Shown here one piece after another: positions 1 to 9,217 of a stretch of DNA of 64,000 nucleotides. The DNA comes from Tildeniella torsiva UHER 1998/13D (lineage in GTDB: Bacteria > Cyanobacteriota > Cyanobacteriia > Phormidesmidales > Phormidesmidaceae): contig JAHHIH010000004.1 in NCBI GenBank assembly GCA_019358835.1, forward strand, positions 300,069-364,068, written 5' to 3'. A program made the position numbers and the translations under genes. Numbering within the stretch: the stretch's first letter is position 1; each line of letters begins with the position of its first letter. The notes under the pieces were generated by a model. The model saw only the letters and a list, made by a program, of their open reading frames with translations, was not told where the DNA came from and did not search any database.

Positions 1-708
1 GCTCGACTCGTTTTTTACTTGCCTTCGCATAGTTGGGGATGGGCCTAGAATCTGGCCACCATGCTCAACCAGATCCTTTTGATAAGGAATATCCTGCCCA
101 ATAAACTGACAAGAGTAACTAACCAACTGCCCAACCTTCTCTTTAGGTGATATTGCACCAACCTCGAAAAGATTTATGTCATACATTTTTAATCCATCTA
201 CCACTGCAAACAAGCATTCTTCAAAGAAAGATCTATTCTCTGCAAGCTTGATCCAATCCAGACTATTTTTGTGGTTAGGCCAAAGTGTATTGTAAGCACC
301 AGCTTGGCTAGGATACTCATGTGGAGTACCACTCAAAAATGAAAATGAAAAGCAATTTTTGTATAAGGCTTCGAGACGATGAACGTTTAGATAGTAAATA
401 CTTCTATACTTGTTTGCATTTTCTCTTAGAGAAATGTCAAGGTTGCTGCATTTGCCAATCCACTCTTGTTTATAAGCGCGAATTTGATTTTGAGTAATGT
501 TACGCCGCATGGTTGACGAAGAATGTACATCAAGATGACATTCTCCACACAGCCCTACTGCATTTTCTTCAATACTTCTAGAATGATCTCCATCAATATG
601 GTGGATATTGGCAACTCTCCTATGCTCTGGACAAATACAGCATCTGTGATGGCACTCAGTTAAAATTTTGTCTGCTACTTGCTTAGGCCAAGGCTTACGC
701 TTCATCAT
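1..708 (-). CDS. HNH endonuclease, 3' end outside the window
   Basis: Partial gene: 236 codons are open from ATG at 706-708 to the window edge with no stop. The N-terminus carries a zinc-type HNH domain: C23-x2-C26, an HHIDGD motif at 36-41, N49, then C54-x2-C57 with H58 and H62. This arrangement is typical of His-Cys/HNH nucleases, which bind a divalent metal and cut DNA. The remaining 170 or so residues match nothing I recognise and are rich in aromatic and charged residues. The DNA is clearly more AT-rich than the MFS gene next door, so recent acquisition is likely. It could be a defence or mobile-element nuclease. The HNH call is firm; the role is open. Confidence 0.75.
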   Translation of the reverse strand, partial: MMKRKPWPKQVADKILTECHHRCCICPEHRRVANIHHIDGDHSRSIEENAVGLCGECHLDVHSSSTMRRNITQNQIRAYKQEWIGKCSNLDISLRENANKYRSIYYLNVHRLEALYKNCFSFSFLSGTPHEYPSQAGAYNTLWPNHKNSLDWIKLAENRSFFEECLFAVVDGLKMYDINLFEVGAISPKEKVGQLVSYSCQFIGQDIPYQKDLVEHGGQILGPSPTMRRQVKNESS

Positions 709-738
709 TTTGGACAAGTCACAGTAGTCTGGATAGAC

Positions 739-1956
739 TCATCCTAATTTAGCGGTGCCACGCCCCGATAGCGTTATGGCAAACCAGGCGGTTAGCAGCG
801 TTAGCGCTCCAGCGATCCAAAACGGAAAGCTGTAGCTGACGCTGACCAGCAGCCCCGCTGTCGCCGGGCCGATCGCATTGGAAATACTCAGGTACGACGC
901 GTTCAGCCCCATCACTTCCCCCTGTTCTCGGGGGCCGCTGTTGAGCGATAGCAGCGCATCGATCAGCGGCATGGGGAACGAGTTGACGGCGCTAAAGACG
1001 ACGGCGATCGCCACAAACGCCACAATATTCGGAAACGCGGGCATCAGCAAAAACAAAATGCCTCGCGCCGCCAGCGCCCCCGCCAAAATCTGCACCAGGG
1101 CAAACCGCCGCCGCAGTGGCTCCAGGGCAAACACCTGCGTCACAAAGCCGATGATCCCCACCGCTGCGAACATGATCGCCAGATTGCGGGCGTCTTGCCC
1201 CAGCACCTTGAGAAAGAAGGGCTGAAAGGCAAAGGTAAAGATCGTGAAGGTGAAGCCGCTAAAGAAGGTCAGCCAGAAGATGCGGCCAAAGCGGCGATCG
1301 GTAGCCGATCGGGCCAACCGACCAAAGCCAAAATCGCGCCAGGAAATGCGAAAGATTGGAGAGTGGTTTTCTAGCGTCTCCGGCAGCAGCACCAGGCAGA
1401 GCAGAGTGGCAAACAGGGCGATCGCCGCCGAAAACAAAAACCCCATACCCAAACTGGTAAACCCCGGCAGCGGCGGCACCAGCTGCGCCACATAGCTCAG
1501 GGGCGGCCCCACCACAAACCCCAGCCGAAACACTGCTCCAAAAATGCCGTAGGCCCGCGCCCGCTGTTCCACCGTCGTAATGTCGCTAACGATGGCCTGG
1601 GCGATCGATGTGTTGCCACCAGTAACGCCGTCCAGTAGACGCGCGGCAAACAGTACCCAGGCCACCGAGGCCAGCCCCGCCATCAAATTCGCCGCTACGG
1701 TGCCCAGCAGGCTAATAATTAGCAGCGGCTTGCGACCCATACGATCGGAGAGCCGTCCTAGGATTGGCGTGGCAATGAACTGCGCTGCGGCATAGGCCGT
1801 AGTCAGCAAACTGGCCTGAAAATCGCTGAGGCCAAATTCCACTGCATAGGGGTAAATTAGCGGAATAATCAGCGTGAACCCCACCGCATTGATAAACGCT
1901 ACCAGAGCAGCAATCCAAAACCGCAGAGGCAGGCGTGAGGAGTCAGCTGAGGTCAT
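739..1956 (-). CDS. MFS efflux transporter, TetA-like (DHA1 group)
   Basis: 405 residues with about 12 hydrophobic segments, the normal length for a drug:H+ antiporter of the major facilitator superfamily. The loop after the second helix carries motif A (GRLSDRMGRKP, about residue 67). A motif-C-like stretch (GFVVGPPLSY, about 146) marks the antiporter subgroup. The first helix has the TetA-like AFINAVGFTLIIP. It should sit in the plasma membrane and export a small molecule; tetracycline resistance cannot be inferred from this alone. The start at 1956 is 11 bp from the start of the divergent hydrolase gene, so both must share a very short promoter region. Family is sure, substrate unknown. 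Confidence 0.85.
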   Translation of the reverse strand: MTSADSSRLPLRFWIAALVAFINAVGFTLIIPLIYPYAVEFGLSDFQASLLTTAYAAAQFIATPILGRLSDRMGRKPLLIISLLGTVAANLMAGLASVAWVLFAARLLDGVTGGNTSIAQAIVSDITTVEQRARAYGIFGAVFRLGFVVGPPLSYVAQLVPPLPGFTSLGMGFLFSAAIALFATLLCLVLLPETLENHSPIFRISWRDFGFGRLARSATDRRFGRIFWLTFFSGFTFTIFTFAFQPFFLKVLGQDARNLAIMFAAVGIIGFVTQVFALEPLRRRFALVQILAGALAARGILFLLMPAFPNIVAFVAIAVVFSAVNSFPMPLIDALLSLNSGPREQGEVMGLNASYLSISNAIGPATAGLLVSVSYSFPFWIAGALTLLTAWFAITLSGRGTAKLG

Positions 1957-1967
1957 AAAATCAATCT

Positions 1968-2960
1968 ATGAAAAATGTTTTCGTCACTGTATCGCTGGCG
2001 CTGGGGCTGCCGGTGGCCGCGCTGGTAGGCACCTTTGTCTATATCAGCTCTCCCAACGGTCAAGCCGCTGACTACGACAACCTGGTTACCTACGAAGCCT
2101 ATGCCCCTGGCACCGCCAACCCTGAGCAGCTTAGCGTAGTCAGCTACAACATTGGCTACCTGTCGGGGTTGACCAACCAGCAGGCGGTGGAACGCGATCA
2201 GGCGCTGTTCGAGAGCAATCAGGCCACCGCCATCAAAGCCCTGGGCGAGCTAGAGCCCGACATTGTGGCGCTGCAAGAAATCGACTTCGACGCCTACCGA
2301 TCGTTTAACCTCAACCAGCAGTATGCAGTGGCAGCGGCGTTGGAGATGGCGTTTGGGGCGATCGCTGTCAACTGGGACAAACGCTACGTGCCCTTCCCCT
2401 ACTGGCCACCCCAGGCTCACTACAAGCAGGTGATCTCGGGGCAGGCCGTGCTCAGCCGCTACCCCATTCGCCGCAACGAACGGCTGGTGCTAGAGAAGGT
2501 GCCGACGAATCCGTTTTACTACAATGCGCTGTACCTCGATCGCGTCGCTCAAGTTACCGAAATCGACGTATCCGGCCAACTGCTCATTGTCATCAACATT
2601 CACCTCGAAGCGTTTGATGCCCCTACTCGGATCCGCCAAACTCAGGTGGTGCGCGAGCTAGCTGAGGGCTACGCTGAGGACTACCCTGTTTTGCTGTTGG
2701 GCGACTTCAACAGCAGCCTCAACCGCGACGAAGGCGACGATCCGCGTTCGATTGGTATCCTGCTCGACTCTCCGGTGCTGGCCTCGGCACTGCCCACAGC
2801 CCCGTCGTCGTTTACCTTTCCGTCTGACCAACCCCAGTACGTGCTCGACTACATCTTCTACACCCCCGCCACCCTAGAGATCATTGACGCGGCAGTGGTG
2901 AATGAGGCGGCCCAGGCATCAGATCATCTGCCGATTCAGGCCCAGGTGAGACTGCGCTAA
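1968..2960 (+). CDS. Secreted or anchored endonuclease/exonuclease/phosphatase-family hydrolase
   Basis: 330 residues. The first 26 form an uncleaved anchor or signal sequence. The EEP (DNase I/sphingomyelinase-like) fold motifs follow in order: SYNIGYL (about 60), ALQEID with the metal-binding Glu (about 104), NIHLEA (about 211), LLGDFNSS with the Asp/Asn pair (about 245), DYIFYT (about 294) and SDHLPI with the catalytic His (about 318). All key residues are present, so a Mg-dependent phosphodiesterase active outside the cytoplasm is likely. The substrate (nucleic acid, phospholipid or inositol phosphate) cannot be told. The start ATG at 1968 lies 11 bp from the MFS start on the other strand. 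Confidence 0.8.
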   Translation: MKNVFVTVSLALGLPVAALVGTFVYISSPNGQAADYDNLVTYEAYAPGTANPEQLSVVSYNIGYLSGLTNQQAVERDQALFESNQATAIKALGELEPDIVALQEIDFDAYRSFNLNQQYAVAAALEMAFGAIAVNWDKRYVPFPYWPPQAHYKQVISGQAVLSRYPIRRNERLVLEKVPTNPFYYNALYLDRVAQVTEIDVSGQLLIVINIHLEAFDAPTRIRQTQVVRELAEGYAEDYPVLLLGDFNSSLNRDEGDDPRSIGILLDSPVLASALPTAPSSFTFPSDQPQYVLDYIFYTPATLEIIDAAVVNEAAQASDHLPIQAQVRLR

Positions 2961-3050
2961 GGGGGCAGCCCCAGTGGTCGTTTTGGCTTAGTCGAGTGTT
3001 ACTTCGTAATTTCACTTAAGGCTTTGTACCGTCGCTGTCTCAGCAGTGGA

Positions 3051-3719
3051 TTAGGGAGTGGCCTGGGCGACGCCCACCTGAGCGCACATTTCCACCAGGG
3101 GGCAGCGCCCACATTTAGGCCGATCGCCCGTGCAGATGTGTTTGCCAAAGGGCACCAGCAGCCGATTGATCTCTACCCAGTAGGGCTGCGGTAGTTTGGC
3201 TTCCAAGGCCGTCATGGTCTTTTCGGGAGACTTGGTTTGCACGTAGCCCCAGCGATTGGTGACCCGGTGCACGTGCACATCGACGCTGATGCAGGGGTAG
3301 CCTAGCGCCACCCCCAGCGCCAGATGGGCACACTTCGGCCCCACCCCTTTGAACTGCATCAGCACCTCGGGGTCGGCAGGCAGGTTGCCACCGAATTCAG
3401 CCAGAATCTGCTGGGATATCTGATGGATCTGTGGAGCCTTGTTCTCGGCAAAGGTGGATCCGTCAATGAGGGTTAGAATCTCGTCTACTTCTAGCCCCAC
3501 CATTTGCTCAGGTGTACGCGCCCTTGCAAACAGCCGCTGCGACACCGGCACACTCACCTCGTCGTAGGTGCGAATGGAAATGATGCAGGCGACGAGCTGC
3601 TCGTAGAGCGTGTCGAAGCCCTCTTCCGCCAGCTGAAACATAGCGGCTTTGGGAAATGGGGCCACCGCCTCGCGCAGCAGGGCGATCGCCCGGTCGATAT
3701 CAAACTCCTTGGCAGTCAC
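3051..3719 (-). CDS. nth: Endonuclease III-like DNA glycosylase/AP lyase
   Basis: 222 residues, close to the usual length. The helix-hairpin-helix (FKGVGPKCAH, 123-132) supplies the catalytic Lys at 129 and VDVHVHRV supplies the Asp at 147; their 18-residue spacing equals that in E. coli Nth (K120/D138). A [4Fe-4S] cluster motif C-x6-C-x2-C-x5-C is complete at C196, C203, C206 and C212. The enzyme removes oxidised pyrimidines in base excision repair. One difference stands out: the segment where E. coli Nth has SAQATD reads SIRTYD (48-53), so base recognition may differ. The gene lies 30 bp beyond the stop of cysK on the same strand. Confidence 0.88.
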   Translation of the reverse strand: MTAKEFDIDRAIALLREAVAPFPKAAMFQLAEEGFDTLYEQLVACIISIRTYDEVSVPVSQRLFARARTPEQMVGLEVDEILTLIDGSTFAENKAPQIHQISQQILAEFGGNLPADPEVLMQFKGVGPKCAHLALGVALGYPCISVDVHVHRVTNRWGYVQTKSPEKTMTALEAKLPQPYWVEINRLLVPFGKHICTGDRPKCGRCPLVEMCAQVGVAQATP

Positions 3720-3749
3720 TACGCTACAGAGATGCAGGACTCAGTGAAA

Positions 3750-4712
3750 CTAGGTCATTACCAGGGGAGCCATCAGCTCAGGGTCTTGGAACAGCGGCGT
3801 GCTCAGGTAGCGCTCGCCAAAGCTGGGCTGGATGATCACAATCAGCTTGCCGTCGTTTTCGGGGCGCAGGCCCACCTCAACGGCGGCTTTGACGGCGGCT
3901 CCGGTGGAAATGCCCGAGAGCAGGCCTTCTTCGCGGGCGAGGCGGCGACCGTAGGCGATCGCATCCTCATCGCTAACCTGCACCACCTCGTCGATCAGAG
4001 CTACGTTCAGCACTTCGGGCACAAACCCTGCCCCAATGCCCTGAATTTTGTGGGAGCCGGGCCGCCCGCCCGACAGTACTGGGCTGTTGATAGGTTCAAC
4101 GGCGATCGCCTTAAACCCCGGCTTGCGCTGCTTCAGCACATCGGCCACGCCGGTTATGGTGCCGCCCGTGCCTACGCCCGCCACCAGGATATCGACCTGG
4201 CCATCGGTGTCGGCCCAGATCTCTTCGGCAGTGGTGCGGCGGTGAATGTCGGGGTTGGCTGGGTTGCGAAACTGTTGCAGCATGTAGGCGTCGGGCAGGC
4301 TATCGAGAATATCCTGCGCCCGCTGAATGCAGCCCGACATGCCCGCCACGCCAGGGGTCAGCTCTAGCTCGGCCCCGTAGGCCCGCAGCATGGCCCGCCG
4401 CTCAGAACTCATGGTTTCGGGCATGGTGAGAATCAGGCGATAGCCCTTCGCTGCCGCCGCCATAGCCAGGGCAATGCCGGTGTTGCCCGAGGTGGGCTCG
4501 ACCAGGGTGGTTTTGCCGGGGGTGATCAGCCCTTCGGCTTCGGCGGCCTCAATCATGTTGATGCCAATGCGGTCTTTGACCGAGGCCGAGGGGTTCATGC
4601 CCTCCAGCTTGATCACCAGCCGGGCTAGGCAGCCGGCCTCTTGGGGAATGCGGTTGAGCTGCACCAGGGGGGTGCGGCCAATGAGTTGAGTCACGTTTTC
4701 GGCAATTCGCAT
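3750..4712 (-). CDS. cysK: Cysteine synthase A (O-acetylserine sulfhydrylase)
   Basis: 320 residues. The PLP lysine is K46 in the motif NPSASVKDR; the substrate loop PTSGNTGI (about 73) and the phosphate-binding GTGGT (about 181) follow. The enzyme forms cysteine from O-acetylserine and sulfide in the cytoplasm, the last step of sulfate assimilation. The gene starts 9 bp after the stop of an Rrf2-family regulator on the same strand, and nth follows 30 bp after cysK. The regulator-cysK pairing resembles the functional CymR-CysK partnership of Firmicutes, where CysK is corepressor; whether that holds here is inference. Confidence 0.93.
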   Translation of the reverse strand: MRIAENVTQLIGRTPLVQLNRIPQEAGCLARLVIKLEGMNPSASVKDRIGINMIEAAEAEGLITPGKTTLVEPTSGNTGIALAMAAAAKGYRLILTMPETMSSERRAMLRAYGAELELTPGVAGMSGCIQRAQDILDSLPDAYMLQQFRNPANPDIHRRTTAEEIWADTDGQVDILVAGVGTGGTITGVADVLKQRKPGFKAIAVEPINSPVLSGGRPGSHKIQGIGAGFVPEVLNVALIDEVVQVSDEDAIAYGRRLAREEGLLSGISTGAAVKAAVEVGLRPENDGKLIVIIQPSFGERYLSTPLFQDPELMAPLVMT

Positions 4713-4721
4713 GGGCCTGGC

Positions 4722-5156
4722 CTAGATGTAATACATAATGTCGACTTGCTGTTGGGCGTTGCGCTTTTCGACCATGTCTTGCAGGGTGTACTTTTGCAGC
4801 ACCCCCTCGGCGGCTTGGCGCACCTCTCCCCACACGCCCTGAATCACCTGCGCTTCGGGCGTGTTCGATGTCCGCGCTGGGTCAGCCTGGGGCTCAAACC
4901 CTTCTATGCAGCTCACCACATCATAGAGGGTAATCTTCCACGGATCGCGGGCCAGCAGATAGCCACCCCGCGCCCCCCGCTGGCTCTTGACGAGGCCCGC
5001 CCGGCGCAGGGTGGCCAGCAGCTGCTCCAGATAGCGATCGGGAATATTCTGCTGGCTAGCAATCTGCCGAATTTGCAGCGGTTCGCCGCTGGCATAGTGG
5101 GGGCTCAGCTCTAGCAGCGCTAGCAGAGCATATTCACTTTTAGAAGACAAATCCAC
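4722..5156 (-). CDS. Rrf2-family transcriptional regulator beside cysK
   Basis: 144 residues from a GTG at 5154-5156. The frame is open up to 5207 (161 residues), but the GTG start places the protein at the usual Rrf2 beginning, DLSSKSEYALLALLEL. The winged helix fills residues 1-85 with the wing motif RGARGGYLLA. The C-terminal half lacks the three clustered cysteines that bind a cluster in IscR or NsrR; the only Cys I see is in the SCIEG helix. It is therefore more like CymR-type Rrf2 proteins than Fe-S sensors. Position 9 bp ahead of cysK points to control of cysteine synthesis. The start is a judgement; no clear ribosome site decides it. Confidence 0.82.
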   Translation of the reverse strand: MDLSSKSEYALLALLELSPHYASGEPLQIRQIASQQNIPDRYLEQLLATLRRAGLVKSQRGARGGYLLARDPWKITLYDVVSCIEGFEPQADPARTSNTPEAQVIQGVWGEVRQAAEGVLQKYTLQDMVEKRNAQQQVDIMYYI

Positions 5157-5421
5157 AGGGCGGGCAAGGTAAAGAGCGATACGGTTTATTATACTCCGGT
5201 TCTCCACTGGGGTTTGCAGGATTATGCGATCGCCAAAAAACTGCTGGATTTGTATTGGGCTTCACTAAACGCCACAGGGCTTCGGAGTAGTGTTCTGGAA
5301 GGTGTTCGGGGATACATAGATATAGCGGCGATCGCACTTACTCCCCAGGCCGTCGCCCCAGCGTCACCCCTCCCAGTCACGGCTTCAGCACCGCAGGCAA
5401 ACCTCTGGCAGGCCCTTTTCT

Positions 5422-6543
5422 ATGAGCCCACTGAACCTGGTTGTTGATCAACTCGTTGGCCCCGCTGCGGCTGCCCAGGCTGGTTTAGCCACTGCCCCAG
5501 CGCCCTTAGAGGGCTTAGCCGACTTTCTTGAAATTCTGCAATTCCTGATTCGCGAACCCTCGGTAGTGGGTAGCGAAGACTCGTTTTTTCGGGTGCTGCG
5601 GCGCGAGCTAGACGAAGTGGGGGCCGAGGTCAGCTACTACCACGGTGTCTTAGTGGCCCAGGGTCGTCGCCCCCACGACCTGATGCTGTCGGCCCACATC
5701 GATCGCCACGGCCTGCTCTGCACCGGCCCTAACGAATTTCAGTACGCCGCCTTTATTGCGGGCAACCAGGGCGAGTTGACGGGCGACTCGGTGTCGGAGC
5801 AAATGCTGCACACCATTGAGAACCGCTTTCAGGGGCAGCGGGTGCAGGCCCACCTGCCCTACACCGGCACCTACATCGGCCAGGGGATCATCACCAACTC
5901 CTACATTTGCCCCGAGCGCAAGAACCTGATCTTTGAGGTCGATGGGCTCGACTACCTTCAGCCCGGCACCCCAATCTCGTTTTTAGACCGCCTGCAATTT
6001 AAGGATGGCTACATTTCGGCCCAGCTCGACAATGTGATTAGTGCCGCCATCATTATCTTTCTATTTCGCTGCGGGTTTGAGGGTACTGCCCTATTCACCG
6101 CCCAGGAAGAGTCGGGCCGCAGCTGGCGCTACGCCCTGTCGTGGTTTCAGCGGCAGCGGATTGCGACCCAGCGGCTGGTGGCCCTCGACACCAGCCCTTA
6201 CCACAGCCGCGAGGCCGCCGACGAGCAGCTCGTCACCCTGCGCCGCAAAGACGCCAGCGCCGACTTTGCCACTGAAATCACCCAGGAATTGGCCGATCGC
6301 TGCGATCGGCTCGGCATCGCCTACAGCTACAAAGACGACTACATCGCCGCCCAAAACCTGAGCCGCCCCAAGCCCTATTCCCTGGGCCGCACCGAGATGG
6401 GTCGCCTCACCGCCGCAACAGAGGGGTCGGTAACAGGCACCACGCTGCAAATTCCCACCACCGAATACCACACCGCCACGGAGACGGCATCGCTGGCCTC
6501 GGTAGCAGCGGTAATTCGCCTATTGCAGACCTATCTTGACTAA
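5422..6543 (+). CDS. M42-like metallo-aminopeptidase
   Basis: 373 residues. Metal and catalytic residues of the M42/M20-type dinuclear zinc peptidases appear in order: H92 and D94 in AHIDRHG, D203 in QLDNVISA, the E229-E230 pair in TAQEESG, D256 in ALDTSPY, and H350 in TTEYHTATE. M42 enzymes form large tetrahedral cytoplasmic particles that trim peptides left by proteases. The first 30 residues are Ala/Pro-rich and may not be translated; later starts are possible but none has a better ribosome site. The 265 bp upstream, back to the Rrf2 start, hold only a weak open frame with no coding character. Confidence 0.82.
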   Translation: MSPLNLVVDQLVGPAAAAQAGLATAPAPLEGLADFLEILQFLIREPSVVGSEDSFFRVLRRELDEVGAEVSYYHGVLVAQGRRPHDLMLSAHIDRHGLLCTGPNEFQYAAFIAGNQGELTGDSVSEQMLHTIENRFQGQRVQAHLPYTGTYIGQGIITNSYICPERKNLIFEVDGLDYLQPGTPISFLDRLQFKDGYISAQLDNVISAAIIIFLFRCGFEGTALFTAQEESGRSWRYALSWFQRQRIATQRLVALDTSPYHSREAADEQLVTLRRKDASADFATEITQELADRCDRLGIAYSYKDDYIAAQNLSRPKPYSLGRTEMGRLTAATEGSVTGTTLQIPTTEYHTATETASLASVAAVIRLLQTYLD

Positions 6544-6740
6544 CCCAGGGGCGTTAAGGTTGATACAAAACCTCGGTCTTTAGGGTAAAACGCGGGTCAT
6601 GCTATTAGAACAGCGTCCAAGAAACCAGGTTTGTCCCCACAGGCCGCCAGGTCATAATGGGGCAAGCCGTAACCGTTCCCTACCTAGGGTCGATGAGAAC
6701 AGTTGCCTCAACATTAGCAGAGCTTGGTAAAGCCACAATC

Positions 6741-6935
6741 ATGAAAACGAATATCGAAATTGATGAGAATCTGGTTGCCGATGCTTTGCGGGCGACCGGG
6801 CTAGAAACAACGGATAAGGTGGTCGAACTCGCCCTCCAGCTGTTGCTTCAAATCAAACGGCAGGAAGCTATCAAAGCCTTTCGGGGACAGCTGCCTTGGG
6901 ATGGTGACCTAGATGCCGCAAGAACCGACGCATGA
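6741..6935 (+). CDS. vapB: VapB-type ribbon-helix-helix antitoxin
   Basis: 64 residues starting MKTNIEIDENL. The beta strand and two helices form the ribbon-helix-helix DNA-binding domain, and the C-terminus (KAFRGQLPWDGDLDAAR) is the toxin-binding tail typical of this VapB group. The frame is open upstream to 6657, but the internal ATG at 6741 fits the family start. The stop codon overlaps the toxin start in an ATGA. Such antitoxins neutralise the PIN toxin and repress their own operon. Confidence 0.86.
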   Translation: MKTNIEIDENLVADALRATGLETTDKVVELALQLLLQIKRQEAIKAFRGQLPWDGDLDAARTDA

Positions 6936-7333
6936 TTTTAGTCGATTCCAGCGTGTGGATTGACTACTTCAACGGTCACAACACCCCCCAAGTCGAGCTA
7001 CTTGATCAGCTGCTCAGCACACAACCTTTAGCGATTGGCGACATTATTCTCACTGAGGTTCTGCAAGGATTCCGCCAAGATGCCGACTATGTTACGGCTA
7101 GGCAACTCCTGACCTCACTGACTATATTTCAGCTAATTGATACTGACTTGGCCATCATCAGTGCCAATAACTTTCGTACCCTCCGCAAACGAGGTATCAC
7201 AGTGCGAAAAACCGTCGATGTGATTATTGCCACCTTTTGCATTGAAGCGAAGCACGCCCTCTTATTCTCCGATCGCGACTTTATTCCCTTCGTGCAGCAT
7301 CTTGGCCTCAGTGCAGTACGAATGCCCGAATGA
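6932..7333 (+). CDS. vapC: VapC-type PIN-domain ribonuclease toxin
   Basis: 133 residues, one PIN domain. The acidic metal-binding residues are D5 (ILVDSSVWIDY), E42 (ILTEVLQGF), D96 (KTVDVIIA) and D114/D116 (FSDRDF), so an active Mg-dependent RNase is expected. VapC toxins usually cut tRNA or rRNA loops. The start overlaps the antitoxin by four bases, which indicates translational coupling. The pair sits between an aminopeptidase and rsmI with no mobile-element traces nearby. Confidence 0.9.
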   Translation: MILVDSSVWIDYFNGHNTPQVELLDQLLSTQPLAIGDIILTEVLQGFRQDADYVTARQLLTSLTIFQLIDTDLAIISANNFRTLRKRGITVRKTVDVIIATFCIEAKHALLFSDRDFIPFVQHLGLSAVRMPE

Positions 7334-7367
7334 CGAAAAGCCAGCGTCGGGGTTGGCTATCCAGCCA

Positions 7368-8246
7368 CTAGCCAGGGGATCCATCGCTGTCAATGCCGAG
7401 GGAAAGCTGGTAGATCGCTTTCTTAGGTTGTCCGGTGGCTTTGGCGAGCTGACGGCTGGCATCGGCGCGAGACATGCCTTGGCGCAGCAGCTGTTCCAGT
7501 TCTGCCCTGATGGCTTCATTTGAAAGGACGGGCGCTTCGCGCGGTGCGCCCTGAATCACGACGGTGAACTCGCCCTTGGGGGCTTCAGTCTGGTAGTGCG
7601 CTAGGGCGCTACCCAGGGTGCCGCGCCAAAATTCCTCGAAGCGTTTGGTGAGTTCGCGACCCAGAGTAACGGGGCGATCGCTCCCCAGAGTCGCCACCAA
7701 ATCCTCTATGGTTTTGAGCAGCTTGTGGGGCGCTTCGTAGAGCACAATGGTGCGATCTTCTTGGGCGATCGCCTCTAACCGCGCGGTTCTTTCTTTACCC
7801 TTGAGCGGTAGAAATCCCTCGAAAACAAAGCGATCGCTGGGCAACCCCGCCACACACAGCGCCGTAATTGCCGCCGTTGGCCCCGGAATGGGGATCACCG
7901 GAATCTCTGCCTCCACGCAGGCTGCGATCAGCTCATAGCCAGGGTCAGAGATGCCTGGCATCCCCGCATCCGATACCAGCGCTACGGCGTGCTGGCGGGC
8001 TTGTAGGTGGTGCAGCACCTCGCCAATGCGGCTGTGGCGATTGTGCTCGTGGTAGCTAATCTGCGGCGTCGTGATTTGAAAATGCGCCAGCAGCTTGCCC
8101 GTGTGGCGGGTGTCTTCGGCGGCGATTAGATCGACCGACTGCAACATTCGCACCGCTCGAAAGGTCATATCTTCGAGGTTGCCCAACGGCGTGCCCACCA
8201 CGTAGAGATGGCCAGGTTTGGGGTCAGAGTCGGGGGCCGGGGGCAT
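7368..8246 (-). CDS. rsmI: 16S rRNA (cytidine1402-2'-O)-methyltransferase
   Basis: 292 residues. The N-terminal motif LYVVGTPLGNLEDMT, then AEDTRHTGKLL, SDAGMPGISDPGY and PIPGPTAAITAL are diagnostic of RsmI, a tetrapyrrole-methylase-fold enzyme using S-adenosylmethionine. It 2'-O-methylates C1402 in the decoding centre of 16S rRNA and tunes start-codon fidelity. The C-terminal 60 residues (SRADASRQLAKATGQPKKAIYQLSL) are the normal RsmI helical tail. It converges with vapC, 34 bp apart. Confidence 0.92.
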   Translation of the reverse strand: MPPAPDSDPKPGHLYVVGTPLGNLEDMTFRAVRMLQSVDLIAAEDTRHTGKLLAHFQITTPQISYHEHNRHSRIGEVLHHLQARQHAVALVSDAGMPGISDPGYELIAACVEAEIPVIPIPGPTAAITALCVAGLPSDRFVFEGFLPLKGKERTARLEAIAQEDRTIVLYEAPHKLLKTIEDLVATLGSDRPVTLGRELTKRFEEFWRGTLGSALAHYQTEAPKGEFTVVIQGAPREAPVLSNEAIRAELEQLLRQGMSRADASRQLAKATGQPKKAIYQLSLGIDSDGSPG

Positions 8247-8461
8247 GGGTGGTGGCAGTGTGGGCTAAGAGGTTTAGTGTAGCGTTGGCAAGTTAGAAGG
8301 TTGGCAGGTTAGAGGGTTCTTGCATTAAAGCGTGATCCTGCAACGGCAGGAGATCTGCTGGAAGGATGATGTTCCAAGACCTGCCCGCAGGGCAATCGCC
8401 CCCGGCCTTTGGTGAGCCATACTAAACAGCAGTGGTTGAGTCAGTGCAAAGGAGAGTCGTG

Positions 8462-9037
8462 ATGAAACACCTGAAAACCTGGGGATTGGTCTTTGGCGCA
8501 GCGGTCTTGACGGTGGGGTTATCCCCAGCTCTGGCACAGGTACCTGACGCTTTGGTAGCGGCTGAGAGCGCTCCGGCGGCTGAGGCGGCCCCGGTGTTAG
8601 AAACGACCACCTATGCCGATTTATTCTCCATCGCATTTCCGGCGGGGTGGCAGGTGAGCGAACAGACCGAGGCTCCCCAGCTTGTCGCCGATAGCGCCGG
8701 GGCCAGCGGCAGCCTACCCGCCATGCGCACCGAGGTCACCTGGCAGGAGGCTCCCCCGCGCGAGGTGGTGGGTGCATCGCTAGAGGCTCTGCGCGCCAAA
8801 GGCTACACCGTTACCCGCTACGATGCCGTCGCCATCGACGGGGTGACGGCTGTGCGCCTGTGGATTAGCGAAATTCCTGAGGAATTGCCCAACGCGTTTA
8901 TCACCTATGTGGGCTATCCCACCGCCACCGCCACCATTACCAGCTACTACGGCGACACCACGGGCAATATTGACCCGGTGCTCAATGCGATTCATCAGTC
9001 GTTTGCGCGATCGCAATCGACCAGCACGGCTCCCTAG
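8462..9037 (+). CDS. Secreted protein of unknown function, possible PsbP/DcrB-like fold
   Basis: 191 residues from ATG at 8462, chosen because AAAGGAGAG lies just upstream and the product then begins with a clean signal peptide cut after SPALA. A low-complexity Ala/Glu linker follows to about residue 50. The mature domain contains FSIAFPAGWQVSEQ, a pattern seen at the start of PsbP-like and DcrB-like lipid-exposed domains, then alternating strands and a final helix (IDPVLNAIHQSF). It should be periplasmic or lumenal. I do not recognise a specific family and do not assign a photosystem role. Confidence 0.6.
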   Translation: MKHLKTWGLVFGAAVLTVGLSPALAQVPDALVAAESAPAAEAAPVLETTTYADLFSIAFPAGWQVSEQTEAPQLVADSAGASGSLPAMRTEVTWQEAPPREVVGASLEALRAKGYTVTRYDAVAIDGVTAVRLWISEIPEELPNAFITYVGYPTATATITSYYGDTTGNIDPVLNAIHQSFARSQSTSTAP

Positions 9038-9217
9038 GACAATGGATGGCTGCGGGGAGTATGAGGCTTAGGGTGCGAGGTCTAAGACAAAAACCGGCAA
9101 CGCTAGATCTGAAACTCTAAGCCCTAGATCACAATGCTTAACCCTGGGAGGGCACACTAACCCATACCCTATTTTTGGGGCGTGTTGCCCTGCGATCGCC
9201 ACTAGCCAGGCAGTGTT

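Noticed and set aside
3504..4367. A 287-residue plus-strand frame opposite nth and cysK
   Set aside because: It mirrors the codons of two clear genes, has no ribosome site and no recognisable domain.
5214..5447. A 77-residue plus-strand frame upstream of the M42 peptidase
   Set aside because: It has no ribosome site and no pattern, and its end overlaps the peptidase start.
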